Assembly (NCBI GenBank): GCA_964059195.1
Contig: CAXKWD010000009.1
Span: 45,293,160 to 45,357,159 of the forward strand
DNA from: Ectobius pallidus
Lineage: Eukaryota; Arthropoda; Insecta; Blattodea; Ectobiidae
Reading direction: 5' to 3'
DNA length: 64,000 nt
The translations under genes and the position numbers were made by a program. Positions within the stretch are counted from its first letter, which is position 1. The number at the start of each line of letters is the position of its first letter. Below are positions 1 through 11,536 of the stretch, in pieces. The notes below the pieces were generated by a model. The model did no database searches and was not told where the DNA came from. It saw only the letters and a list, made by a program, of their open reading frames with translations.

Positions 1-133
1 GTTATGAGAATTTCACATAAGATATTTTTTAAAATTTTATATTATTAATTCGTAAGCAAACTAATTAAAATATTTTGGAATTTAACGAACTAATGAAAAT
101 ATACTAAAATAAGATTTGCATAAATATGTTTAG

Positions 134-590
134 TCCACCGCTGTGGCTCAGGGGATGCGACCAATCCTCTCATGCAGCAGGCCAAGGTTTGATTCCTGGT
201 CGGGACAAGTTACCTAGGTGAGGTTTTTTTCGGGGGTTTCCCTCACCTATGAGACAAATGTCAGGTAACTTTAGGCCCTTGTGGTCCCCGGATATCATCT
301 GGCCGTCATTATCATCTTCATCCTCATCCTCGCCTTGTTCTGAGTGAGTGTGTTTGTGAATGGTGTGTATCGTCCTATGTGTTCGTGTTGTCTCGGAGGT
401 GGCCCCAGCATTGGGCTGATCACTCATCTGGGGAGGCCCTCCATGTCCTTGTCTGGTCAAAAAAGTATGTATGTGATCCAAAGGTAATCCCTCTCCCGAC
501 AGGTCGCGGCCCTGTAAGGCCCGGGCAGCTTGGGTCGCTTAAATCCTAAAAGGGAGAGGTAAAACTACGAAAAAGAAAAAAGAATAAATA
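134..590 (+). mobile_element. tRNA-derived SINE
   Basis: The left end is tRNA-like: a box A resembling TGGCTCAGGGGATG near 153 and a box B resembling GGTTTGATTCC near 186, the internal RNA polymerase III promoter of tRNA-derived SINEs. A tRNA-unrelated body follows. It contains an inverted pair, GTGAGG near 219 and CCCTCACC near 239, and ends in an A-rich tail near 555-590. I recall similar bodies from cockroach and other insect SINEs. The ORF on the opposite strand is incidental. Exact ends were not fixed by a target duplication. Confidence 0.7.
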
Positions 591-3500
591 CGTTTGCCAT
601 CTTTAGCAAAACAAGATTCCATTGTTGTCAACTGGCATGTTTGAAAGCAATTCTGTCACCAGTGCAAGAGCTTCACTTATTTTATGTATTTAAAGTGGAA
701 TTCCAGTTCTTTGTGACTTGTGAAAGATAAGTGTTGTTTGTGTGTACAAGATATTAAGGAAGTTTCCCTAAGAAGAAGCAGGTGCGGTTCTACCTGTAGG
801 TCACAGAGTGTGCTGATATGAAATTGTATAGCTCACCCAATCACTTTATGCTTCCCGCCGGACAGACCAGAGGCTTACATCAGGAATGTGTACACGACAT
901 CTGTATGGGCAGACAATTGCTAGTGCTTGTAGGAGGAAGGCTTTTGCCTTCTTCGTGGCTGCCCTTAAGAAACAATAAAGATGGCGATCAACACAGACTT
1001 GCATTGGTGCTGCTCTGATTGTAGAAGTTTGTTAACTGGAATTTAGTGAGTCTCGTATGTTGTAATACCACAAATCCATGCAAGTGGGTGTATAGTAAAG
1101 TGCATGTAATTTGCTTCTGAGTGATGTAAAGATTATGCTTGAAATTCAAATCAGAATTATAGCTTGGGGCAAACCCACGCTTTAGAGGGTAGCCATCTTG
1201 TTATTTTTTAATAATGCATGAATTAATATTTGAATGGAGACTGTAGTTGCTAGCCTGTTTTCATGTGACGAGTTTAAATTGAATTAAAGTAATCCTAATT
1301 AAAATATAAAGTAATTTTTTGGAGCAGCCGCATATTAGATCTAATATAAAGAACTAGCCTCTTTCTCGGCTTCTCCCTGTATGGTGGGAAAATAGAAAGG
1401 AAGGCTTTCCGATGATGGGTAAGGTGTGTTAGGTTTTCCGGGTATGTACCTGTTGGTTTTCAGAAAGAGGAAAGGATCTAAAATAAATTAAAAGAAATAA
1501 AAGGGACCACTGGTATGTGAGGTAACCGACTGGAATGAACTACTGAATTTGGGGTGAGTGGAATTTTAATTATCTTTATGTCAATTTCTTCTAAAGTGTG
1601 TGTTATTTAATTTTCTTTTGGCCCAGCATTGTATTTCATTTTATTGAATATAATTTGTAATAAGCTTAGGTAGCAGGATTTTTATTGTAGCTTACTCCTT
1701 TGTGACTGTTTCTTCCATTTGGACACCAGAAACCTATGGGTATTAGCAGCTTCCACGTCAGTGTCCAGAGAAAGAGAAGAAAAGAAGGATCTTCAACCAC
1801 AAAGAAAACTACTCAGAAAGGGTGATGAAAAAGATGGTTTAAAAAGGGGGGCAAGAGTCATGTGCCCCCCCCCCCCCACCATCCATTTTTTATATGAACT
1901 GTAATAGCAAAGAATAAAGTTATTATACCTATTTCAAACTTCGAGCTTACGCTTTGAACGTTAGTGGTTTAAGTCAAGTTTGGCAATAAAGCATGGATCA
2001 AATTTCTGTCATGACTTTGCTTCCTGGTCATCTCTCTTCCCTTTAACGTTATCCCCTTTCCTAAAGATAAAGGGTCAAGCAATCTGGGGTTGTAGCTAGT
2101 TTAATTTGTATAGGGTCACATTAATGTTGTGACTTCACACTTTCTGGCACTGTCTACAGTGTCTGTCTATATAATTATACGCATACTTGCTGGATGAGGT
2201 GGTTTGCACTATAATTATTAGAAAAAGATATTTATGAATTGAGAGAGAGAGAATACAGCTACCTATCTTTCTCCCACACTGGCTGATCCTCCCTGGGGCA
2301 TCACAATACAGTAACACCTTGCCAGATTTGAGAAGGGCCCTTTCCACAACTTCTCACATAAGCTAAAGCCGAATGTTGAGTGTTTTCAGTGAGCTACTGA
2401 GTTCTGATCTTGGGTGTTGTTTAATTGGTGGAGTCCTTTTTATGCACAGTATAGTAGGCAGTGAAATGAATGAGGTAAACTAGATACAAACTAAATATCT
2501 AAATAATTATATAAATATCTAAATTCGATGACCGAGTATTAGTCAAAGAAACAGACCGGCCTAGACCAGAGCTTTCGATAAGTCTAACTTATAAAGATAA
2601 AAACAGAGCATACAACAGGAATTTTAATAAAAATGTGTAGGGGAAAACTGGAGGGTGTCCTCAAATTAATGCACAAGCTTATTTTGTTTTCCATGCATTT
2701 TCTTCAGTGGAAGAGACATGTACTAAAAGTGGCATGAAGCCTTGAAACATCAATATGAAAGAAATATGATACACAATGGGTCAAAACATAAGTTACACAA
2801 GAAATTGGCTAAAGATAAATACCGGCTTTGTAAGCATAATGCGCTTGTTGACAAAAACATAAATTCTGTCATGCATTGTTGATGCTGTTAAATTTTGCAG
2901 GGAATTTGAATTGGTATAGTCTATTGGCCTAGCATGGGCAGAACGAGACAGGTAATTATGATTTAATTTCAATTTTCAATTTTATAATTTTTTCAATGAT
3001 AACTCAGTTGTTTATAAATGTCTCATTAATTATACTGCGAGCCTGACAATGTCTTGAAATTTCATTTTGATAATTCAAATGTGTTCAAAGATACAGCAAA
3101 GTACATTCAAAACAAATTTCTGGATGCAATTTTGACTATTTTCCTCCTAACATTTTAACCTATATTTGCAAGTGTCCCCCTCGTATGAAATCTCATGAGC
3201 TGCCACTGAGAAGAAGTGAACTGTGTAGTGCCCTTCTCTGTGGGGGTAAAATCATAGACTAATATTATGAATGCTAATAAACTACATTTTTCTTTAAACA
3301 CTGAGATTTTTTCTCTAGAGCCAGTAGCTCACAGTGTAAATGATGATTCATCGTATAATTTACAGTGCAATTTAAGTGCCAAATCATCTACACTCAAGAT
3401 ATATTCAAAAGCAAAAAAGGCATCCTACAAAGACCCCAAGATAACTAACCAAAATATACACTTGGAAACCACTAGCAGAAAACCTTCATCTAAAAAACTA

Positions 3501-4130
3501 AAAAGAAATATAAACAATGCAAGCATCAAATTGTAGATAGATAGAATTTAATCTATTCCAGCTTATCACAGTTGTGATGACATCACTTAAAATCCTTGCC
3601 TCTCGTTGGTTAATCGTCACCTGTACATCACTAATGCTTCAGCTACCTTCAGGACAGCATACTGAATTCGATTTGAGATATCCACCAGAAGTGGATGATC
3701 TCAAATGACGTTACAGAATACCAAACACACCAAAATTTACATAGACTAGGAATAGGGAGATCCCGATGGCAAATATCTCTAGTTGAGCGACTGGCAAATA
3801 AAAAATTACAGAATATGGCAGCTAAAGAAGAACATGACTGGAAAAGATTTATGGATTTAGTTGCGGATTATACCTTAACTGGAATAATATTACTCTATAC
3901 GATGCAACAAAAGACATATTAAACTTATATAACTGATATTAGTTAGAAATTCAAAAATACTGTTGAAATAAAGAACTGGCATGCAGTCATTTAGTTGTAA
4001 AATACTCACCAGGTCAATGTAATGTTCTTCATTATATAATGAATTCTATTATTACTTACATAATAAATATATATGCCTACAGGCAGCACTTTAAAAATAA
4101 GCACCATAAAAACTGATTTGGTTTAATTTC
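591..4130. other. No recognisable gene; AT-rich intron or intergenic DNA
   Basis: No family was recognised here. A run of 14 C lies near 1864-1877. Two open frames on the + strand (3267-3536, 89 codons, Lys/Ser/Asn-rich; 3695-3922, 75 codons) match nothing I know and have no supporting context. A short hairpin lies at 3672-3706. If the zinc-finger exon just to the right is the end of its gene, this stretch holds the 3' UTR and downstream DNA of that gene. Confidence 0.4.
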
Positions 4131-4132
4131 AC

Positions 4133-4237
4133 TCACAGGTTCAAACATTCCTCCACGTGTATTTCTAGCTTTTTTATATCAGTATAACCACACTCACATT
4201 TTGGACAATAATATTGCTGGGCAGTTGTTGGAGCATC
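4133..4237 (-). CDS. NEMO-type zinc-finger terminal exon (distal, ZF2)
   Basis: On the minus strand a T-rich tract and CAG acceptor (4238-4240) open a frame in phase 0. It encodes 34 residues, ending in a C-X2-C-X12-H-X3-C finger (YYCPKC ... IHVEEC) and then Asn-Leu-stop. This is the spacing and near-terminal position of the NEMO/optineurin ubiquitin-binding zinc finger. That finger binds polyubiquitin in the IKK scaffold of NF-kB/IMD signalling in the cytoplasm. The exon is homologous to the one at 23948-24058. A good donor (CCT then GTGAGTG) overlaps the stop, so reading on into another exon cannot be excluded. ATTAAA at 4122-4127 is the only nearby poly(A)-like signal. Family call by motif only. 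Confidence 0.7.
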   Translation of the reverse strand, partial: DAPTTAQQYYCPKCECGYTDIKKLEIHVEECLNL

Positions 4238-4261
4238 CTGTAAAAAAAAAGGGAATATTTA

Positions 4262-4440
4262 GTTATGTGTCATTCAGAATAATGAATACTGCACAAAAAA
4301 TAAGGTAAAAAAACACAAGATATATACTGCAAAGGAAGAATTAATATTTTAGTTAATGTGTCATTCAGAAAAATGAACATGGCACAAAATACAAGGTAAC
4401 AAAACTGAAGACATAAACTGCAAAGGAAAGATTCAACAAC
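4262..4440. repeat. Two-copy tandem repeat, period about 92 bp
   Basis: Two diverged copies of a unit containing GTGTCATTCAGAAWAATGAA and CTGCAAAGGAA lie in tandem just upstream (minus strand) of the zinc-finger exon. They are intronic if that exon is used. Confidence 0.6.
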
Positions 4441-5769
4441 AAGCTTTTGAGGTAATGGTATACTGTAGAAACAATGATGCCGAGTGTGACAATATTAAAA
4501 TCTCATTTTAAATTTCTATTGCCACAGTTAAAGGAATTTTAGGAAGCGAAAGGAACATCGAGATCAAGCTCATTGTTATGCAACAATACGTTAGTCAGGC
4601 CACCAAGAATGTGTGTTACGAAATAATCAGGACGACATATGAGGAATGAAATCCTCATGGGCTTGAAGCCCATGAAAGGGACAGTAAAGGTACACCTAAT
4701 TGTAGAATCACCCATATACATTGTTTTCGTGAGCGGCAGATTCACGAATTGTGGGTATTACCATTAATAAAGCGAACATATTTTGTTTCACACATTTCTA
4801 GGCCAAAATACACTCCCAAAATTGTGCAAAGTTTTATTTTTGGAGTGATTTTTTATATTTTTATATTTTGTTTTCCAAGCGAAATCTCGAATTTTGGGAA
4901 GTTGAAAAGGACAAAATTTTGTATTTATGTCAGGTACCTTTCAAAATGTGAACCGAAGATTGGAGAAGAGTTTTCCTTATTTTTACATAAAGAAAGTTTT
5001 TTTTCGAAAACGACTCTTTACGTTTTTCTTTAAATTCTGCCCATGGGTTTCTTAGTCTATACTAAGAGCTAAAACTTTTATTTGAAACACTTTTTCGAAA
5101 TAATTCTCTGAAGGGTAGTTATAAGTCACCCACTCTGAATACGCGCTCTTTGGAATACGGCTTCTTGCAACGGAAAATCGTTTGAAAACAAAATTTTGTA
5201 TTTGGGTAGGTACCTTTTGGGGATTAACACGAAGATTGGCGACGACTTTCTCTTATTTTTAAGGAGAGGCTTTTATTTGGACAAGGGAAAATTTTCTTAC
5301 TGGGTTCAAGATTGGGTGTTGAGCCAATATAAATAATCATATTAATATTATAAAGCATGTCATTGGCTCAAAAGGGTTAAAAGGGGTTTAAATTATAATG
5401 AGATTATAATTAGGTGCATGGAAGATAAGAAACTTTAATAGCCACCAATGCATCAGCCCTCTATCACGTGTATCATTGTTGCGTCACTAGAGTTGTAAGA
5501 TTCTATTGTGTCTAACTTCGTAATCTCTCGTGAGCGCTCGCTCAGAAGGAGGGATGCTTCGCTTAGAGGGGAAATGTGGTGGTAGCTTCCATCGCAATGC
5601 GGACTCTCATACCAGTCACGCCGGAGCGCAGGATCGGGAAGCTCTTCCGTTGCGCTTTGTGTCCGTAAATCTAATTCGCAAAGTATTCTTTTGTTTTGAA
5701 GATTGTGTAGAAGCCCTCAGCTGATTGGAGATGTTATTTTAGCGCCTAGGAAGATGCGGAAGACGCCTC
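4441..5769. other. No gene seen; diverged direct repeat
   Basis: Two diverged copies of a segment (ACAAAATTTTGTATTT then AGGTACCTTT and GAAGATTGG) lie near 4911-4965 and 5190-5240, suggesting an old repeat. Open frames here have no recognisable domain. Confidence 0.4.
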
Positions 5770-5777
5770 TATATAAG
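5770..5777 (+). promoter_or_regulatory. Candidate TATA box
   Basis: TATATAAG sits in a locally GC-richer stretch. About 30 bp downstream is the sort of pyrimidine-rich sequence where transcription could start. A short open frame and a donor-like AAG then GTACGT (near 5908-5915) follow. It could be a host first exon or the promoter of an old LTR. A TGGCACCAGG sequence near 6252 might be a primer-binding site. No coding sequence is attached, so function is uncertain. Confidence 0.3.
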
Positions 5778-5915
5778 GGCAGGTGACATAGGCCTCCCTC
5801 TCACTAATTTTCCATTGTGCTTCGGGGTTGCAACCGTGGTGTCATGATGCTAGGGTACCAATACAACATGGCGGCCTCGCCGGGTCGGCTATGCTAGGAA
5901 TTGCAAGGTACGTGC

Positions 5916-7494
5916 ATCTCATATTATTGCTGTAATCTTTAGCTGTACCTAATTCCTTGTTCGTGATTAGGAGGGACGGGTCCTTCTATTTTAATTTAGT
6001 CATGTTAGTGTGACATTGTTTTATTTAATATGCAGGATAAATTAAGATTTATCTGGGGCTTCTCCCCTGTGTTTTGATTTCTTGTAGTGGCTTCTGACTT
6101 TGAAAAATGGAGTCAGTTCCTTGTGTGATTTTTAAATTCAATTAATTTGTTGTCACCGGATTTTGTTTGTGGACCATGAGGGTCTGGATTTCCTTTTTTT
6201 TTTTTTGGTAGGTTTCTTTTAATTTGATACACGTATTTTATCAAGAATATAGGTGGCACCAGGTTGGAACCTGGAACTATATTTTCCTGTCCAGGAATGT
6301 CTGGCGGGAAGACTTGATGTCAGGTAAAAACATGTAAATATTTGTTTTACTGATTGTTAAAGTAATATTGAAATAATTACTTGTTTGGCCGAAACAATTT
6401 CCTAATGTTAAAATGAAATAACCAAAGTTGCATAAATAAGTACAAATCAATTTATTTTATCCCTGCTGTGGGAATTCTTGTAAATTATATTTTTAATCTT
6501 ATTGATGTTGGCCCATCAGGTCTAAGTTTGTAAATAATAATAAGGGTTAATATGAAATGTCTTATTGATGTTTGGCCCCTCAGGCTTTAATGAATTTCAA
6601 ACTTCAATAAATAAGTTTTGTTTAGCTTACACATGGTAATTTTATATATTCTCAGCTTGCGAAGGGCATCTAATTTCTTACATGCCCTTCGTTACGCAAT
6701 GTCTTTCCCACCTTTCTGTTACCCTTCAAGTCATTTTATAAAGGGTCGGCCTTGCTGAGATCAGCACGCTCCACAACTGAAGAAGCCAAAAGAAGAGGAA
6801 GGGTTAAGGTGGATGGGGGCGTTGCAGTGTTGTGTTGTCCCATTCATGAAGTAAATGTAATTGATTGTTATTAGAAATACTGACATAATTTCTTGTATCG
6901 TTTTACATTTAGGCCAACGTATAGTCATTTCAATATTATATAAGTTAATTTCATGAGTAAAGTAAAAGACAGCAATGTGACATTTTTAATGCCTTTGAGC
7001 CCACCCAATGTGTTTCAAAAGTTGGGGCCACTGCATAGAAGTATATTCCAACAAATGAAATTGGTTCAATCTGACCATCAATTGGAATTATCCCATTCAC
7101 CCCATTACAAATTCCTTTACTTAATACAGCTATTTTATTAGCCACAGGAGTAAGAGTGACATAAGCACATTATGGATTACTAGAAAACTTTCAGTTCAAT
7201 GACTCTGTTTTCAAAGAGAAATATAATTCAATTATTTTCAGTAGGAATAATCATTTGCTTGTACATCACAATCAATGTTGAGATTAATTATTGCATGCGT
7301 ATATGAGAGCAGCAAAATCTACTACTATCATACTATGCTCATTTGAGTGGGATTCCCTAATTTTTATATGAGAACTATCTGTAGTGTATTAAAGTAAACT
7401 TTAGGTTTGACATAAAATTGTTGCATTTATTAAAGGGTTCTTTTTAGTCTGACAATTTACATTAATTTGCATTACATTAATTTACATTAATTAA
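5916..7494. other. No gene seen; old repeats and a hairpin
   Basis: Two copies of a segment with TCTTATTGATGTTGGCCC lie near 6500 and 6562. AATAAA occurs near 6607. A perfect 10-bp stem (CGAAGGGCAT / ATGCCCTTCG) spans about 6659-6690. No protein domain was recognised. Confidence 0.4.
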
Positions 7495-8065
7495 GTCCTA
7501 TAGCATTAATAATTTTAAGCTTTCTAGTTGTTTCTGTCGAGCTAAGCAAAAAGGTGGAGGTGCTGCAATATATGTGAAAGATGGTATAGAAAGTATAGTA
7601 ATAAATAGCACTGAATACCTTAATGAAGAAAAACATTTTTAACACGCCGTCTCTCAAATTTCGTATCAAAATTATAAAATTAACATTGTATGTTTATATA
7701 GATCTCCCATTGGTGATTCTGATATATTTCTAAAAAAATTTGAAACCCTTGTGAAACTCTTGCAAAAAAATGTACGAATACCTTTAGTTATATGCGGGGA
7801 TTTCAATATAAATTTCTTAGCACGAGATAAAACTGTACCCCATTTCAATTTGCTCCTAAATCAATATAACCTAAAAAAACTTATCAGCACGCCTACTCGT
7901 ATTACTCAAACTTCTCAAACATGTTTGGATCAAATAATAATAAATGATTTTTCATTTGAATACAATGTCGAGAACAAAAGCCTTGGAATATCTGACCATA
8001 ATGCTGTCCTCATACATATCACTATACCATGCCTAAATGCGGGAAATAAAAAACAAAGAAGGCAA
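7495..8065 (+). pseudogene. Non-LTR retrotransposon endonuclease (5' truncated)
   Basis: Translation gives the C-terminal two thirds of an apurinic-like endonuclease domain: a GGGAAIYVK strand, the GDFN motif near 7795 and the SDHNAVL motif near 7990. These make the target nick for target-primed reverse transcription. The 5' part with the catalytic Asn/Glu is missing. A TAA at 7640-7642 breaks the frame. The reading then shifts frame near 8060 into the reverse-transcriptase part that follows. It belongs with the CDS remnant at 8037-10196. Confidence 0.8.
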
Positions 8066-10196
8066 ACGAATTTATAACCAAGTGAACACAGAATACCTAA
8101 ATTTTCTATTAAGCAAGGAAACCTGGTTAAATGTAATAGATGAAACTGATATTCATAAAAAAACAACAAATTTTCTGAAAAGTTTTCAATATTACTTTAA
8201 TGTGGCATTTCCTCTAACGAAAGTCGAGTATGCTAACATTAAATGCACTATGAAAAACTGGATAACACCAGGAATTATGGTCTCGTGTAAGAGAAAAAAA
8301 GCTCTTTATAACGTTTACAGATCCACATCTAGTGATGCTTTCAAAGCTTACACTAATATCCTAAAAAAAGTTATAGCCAAAGCTAAACAGAATCACCATG
8401 ATAATTATATTAATAAATCTGATAATAAAACTAAAGCCCTTTGGGAGATAGTAAAAAAAGAAACTGGTCAAATAAAAAAACAAGATGATATAAAACTTAT
8501 AGAATCAGGAAATGTCATAAATAACCCTCAAGTCATCGCCGATACTTTTAATGAATACTTTGTCAATGTCATCGAGGATCTTAAGAGTAAATCTCTCCAG
8601 AATGTGACTTTAATTAGTATGTCTCAAACAAATTCAAATTCAAATTCAAATCCAAATTCGATTTTTCTTAATCCAGTAACAAAAAATGAAATAACGAAGA
8701 TAATTCTCAATTTAAAAAACAAATATTCGCAAGGCATAGATGAAATACCAGACGTTGTCGTAAAAAACAGTTACTCTTATATTCTTGAACCGCTAATTGA
8801 TATCTGCAACTGCTCACTATCGGTATGAATATTTCCAGACTGTTTCAAAATAGCCAGAGTCCAACCTATATTAAAAAAAGGAGATAAAAACAAAGTAGAA
8901 AACTATAGACCAATATCACTTCTATCCTCCTTTTCAAAAATTTTAGAAAAAGTCATGTACAATAGGCTTATTTCCTTCCTAAATACCCATAAGATAATCT
9001 CCCCCTCACTATTTGGATTTCAAAAAAATAAGTCAATAAATGATGCACTTTTTGCTTTTATAAATAAAATACTACAATCCTTAGATAAAAAAGAAGAAAC
9101 ATTAGGCATTTTTCTTGACCTGACAAAGGCTTTCGACGTTGTCAACCACAAAATTTTATGTAAAAAACTGGACAGGTATGGAATCAGAGGGGTTGCAAAC
9201 AATTGGTTTATATCTTATTTGCAAAACAGAACACAAATTGTTCAAATTAAATCAGCTAAGTCAACTGCCATGCTTCTCAAAGATGGAGTTCCTCAAGGCA
9301 GTATTCTAGGGCCTCTGCTTTTTTTAATATACATAAATGATCTTCCTTCTGAATTACCTCATGCTCATACAATATTATTTGCAGACGACACTAACCTGGT
9401 TTTTAATGACGCTGACTCAACTACACTTCTAAAAAAAGTTGATTTGACAATTTCACACTTACAGTCATGGCTAAAAGATAAACTCCACCTCAACGTAAAA
9501 AAAACAATACTAATGCGATTCCACCAAAAGAAACTTGACAACCCTTTTGCTATTCATATTAACGGAACAACCCTTGAGGAAAGTATAAATACCAAATTTC
9601 TGGGAATTTGGTTTGAATCAAATCTTTCTTGGAATACGCAAAAAAACTACATAGCAAATAAACTGAGGAGACTTTACTTTGCCTTCCGTATTCTTGCTAG
9701 AGTAGTCTCTCTCGAAACTATTAAATCTGTATACTTTGGACTTATATACTCACAAATTACTTATGGTATCTGTATCTGGGGTACATCATCAAAAATAACA
9801 ACCATTTTCAAATTACAAAAGAAAATAGCAAAAATTATGTTGAAAGTGCCAGTCCGCACTCCTAGTAGAGAAGTTTTTAAAAAGTTGAAAATTTTACCAG
9901 TACCCAGTATCTATATTTTAGAAACTGTATGTTTCGTACATAAGATTAAAGAATCTTTCACAAAAAACTCAGAATATCATACTCATAATACCAGAATAGC
10001 TAATCATCTTCATCTAAATAAACATAGGCTCACAAAATGCCTAAATAGTATAACATATCAAGGAATAAATATTTATAATAAGTTACCCGATGGGTTTAAT
10101 GCTCTTTCTAACAATGCTTTTAAAAATAAAGTTAAAAAATCCTGTTATTGTATCAACCCTTTTCTGTCCATGAATTTCTTGATATTCAGATGGTAG
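8037..10196 (+). pseudogene. Non-LTR retrotransposon reverse transcriptase (CR1/Jockey group)
   Basis: One frame runs through the whole region with a single in-frame TGA at 8826-8828, where the family has Gly before FPDC (GGA to TGA). RT motifs appear in order: NYRPISLL, LDLTKAFDVVNHKIL, GVPQGSILGPLLF and the active-site FADD. A thumb and a C-terminal region with the HNTR motif follow. The product would copy the element RNA at a nicked target. The 3' UTR runs to a (GAAAT)n tail at about 10364-10385, a short-repeat tail typical of the group. The insert is dead: 5' truncated, two stops and a frameshift. Confidence 0.88.
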
Positions 10197-10363
10197 ACTT
10201 GCCAATTTAGTTATGCTTAATTATGCTTTTTGAAGGAGAGATTTCCTCTTAATCCTAATATAAGTATTTTATATCTCAGTGTTAACAAGCTGTATCATAT
10301 ATTGTATTAGACTTAAGTGACGAAACCATGAATTTTGTAACAAGATTCTTCTGGTGAATAAAT

Positions 10364-10385
10364 TGAAATGAAATGAAATGAAATG
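10364..10385 (+). repeat. (GAAAT)n 3' tail of the non-LTR element
   Basis: About four units of GAAAT directly follow the element's 3' UTR, which ends GAATAAATT. This marks its 3' end. Confidence 0.8.
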
Positions 10386-10603
10386 TCATGTAAGGAGAAT
10401 TTGTCATATTTATGAAAAATACAATTGTCATGAGATTGACAAATATGTCAGACTTGACATAATTGTCGTATTTGTCACGACTGTAAAGTTTTATGAAATA
10501 GGGTCCTGGCTGTCAACCCAAGAAAATGTTATGCATATGCTATGCCAAGAAAATCTTAAATCATACAAATTAAACCTTTAGGGGGAAAAATTATATATCT
10601 TAA

Positions 10604-10745
10604 CTAGCTGAAAAGGCCTGGTATCGCCCGGGCTTTGTATTTTGTAATTTGAAATTAAGGACTTTCGATTGACTTTCGATTTTGAAACTCTAGGTCCTTA
10701 TACAATATGTGTGTAGAACTTGAAATGAAGAGAAAGACTTATCAC
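10604..10745 (-). mobile_element. Helitron 3' end (truncated)
   Basis: Read on the minus strand this ends in a GC hairpin (GCCCGGGCGATACCAGGCC) followed by TTTTCAGCTAG and a T in the flank. A hairpin shortly before CTAG with an A/T target is the 3' terminus of a Helitron. It closely resembles the 3' end of the element at 40332-41365. The rest seems replaced by the hAT end that starts at about 10746. Confidence 0.65.
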
Positions 10746-11165
10746 TAGAGCTTGGACTTTTAGGTGCTTATAAAAACAAAAATATTTATTTTTTATGTGA
10801 TTAAAAAGTCGAAAATATGTTTAAAAAATATGAAAATATTTTAATTAACTTATTTAACCAATATTTACAGAAGTACTCATCTAGTCATTCTAGTCAGCAA
10901 GTGAAGAACTGTTGCAGTGAACGACAAAAGTAGATCTTAAGTTGTGCATCTTAAAGCTGTGATGATTTTCACGGAACAGAGACTTGTATCTTGAAAATGT
11001 ACGTTCAACATCGCAAGAAGTTAATCTTGCATATTTGTAACATGCAGTGTCACTGACACTCAGATGATCCATCTGCTCCAAGTTCTCTACACTGTTACCC
11101 ATTAAAATATCTGAAATCTTGCGCAACACTTGTAACCCGTCATTCTTATTTAGGCATGACAGAAA
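10746..11165 (-). pseudogene. hAT transposase C-terminal fragment
   Basis: The minus-strand frame 10890-11129 encodes a hAT C-terminal dimerisation region (CDVERTFSRYKSLFRENHHS ... FVVHCN). The same kind of tail ends the hAT transposase at 44004-45425. The left border TAGAGCTTGGACTTTTAGGTGC near 10746 resembles the inverted repeat of that second hAT, so this may be its 3' terminus. Catalytic parts are absent. Confidence 0.75.
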
Positions 11166-11265
11166 TTTTCCTTTAATTTTGTTTGCTTTTGAACCACTGA
11201 TTTTGTTAAGTTATAATATAAAAAGAAAAATATGAATATGTGGACTGTGTGTGAACTGTAATTTT

Positions 11266-11434
11266 ATGTTGGCCACACTGTAACCTTCCTCTTCATTTTG
11301 TGCTAGAGAGTCGGACATGTTTTGCTGTACTGTTGAGAGCGTCATGGTGCTACATGAAGCTTTCTGTATTCAAGTGTTATGTAATATGCTACATAAAGTT
11401 AATTAAATATCTTCAACTGGTTCTGCTATCAATA
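11266..11434 (+). repeat. Probable 5' LTR of the Ty1/copia element
   Basis: The sequence begins TGTTGGCC and ends just before a copia-type primer-binding site. The 3' LTR is not in the window, so the ends rest only on the TGTTGG start and the adjacent primer site. Confidence 0.4.
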
Positions 11435-11447
11435 GGTTATGGGCCCA
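11435..11447 (+). promoter_or_regulatory. Primer-binding site of the Ty1/copia element
   Basis: GGTTATGGGCCCA matches the site I recall from Drosophila copia, where an internal fragment of initiator tRNA-Met, rather than the tRNA 3' end, primes minus-strand synthesis. It lies about 90 bp before the gag ATG. Confidence 0.6.
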
Positions 11448-11536
11448 ATGTGCGTGTGAACTGGTGCATGAGAACTCTTGCTCGTGATTAAGATCGACCT
11501 AAATTTGCCTGTGAAAACTGGACTCCGTGTGACAAA

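Noticed and set aside
3267..3922. Two small + strand frames as host exons
   Set aside because: No domain, no splice context and no homology that I recognise; could be chance in AT-rich DNA.
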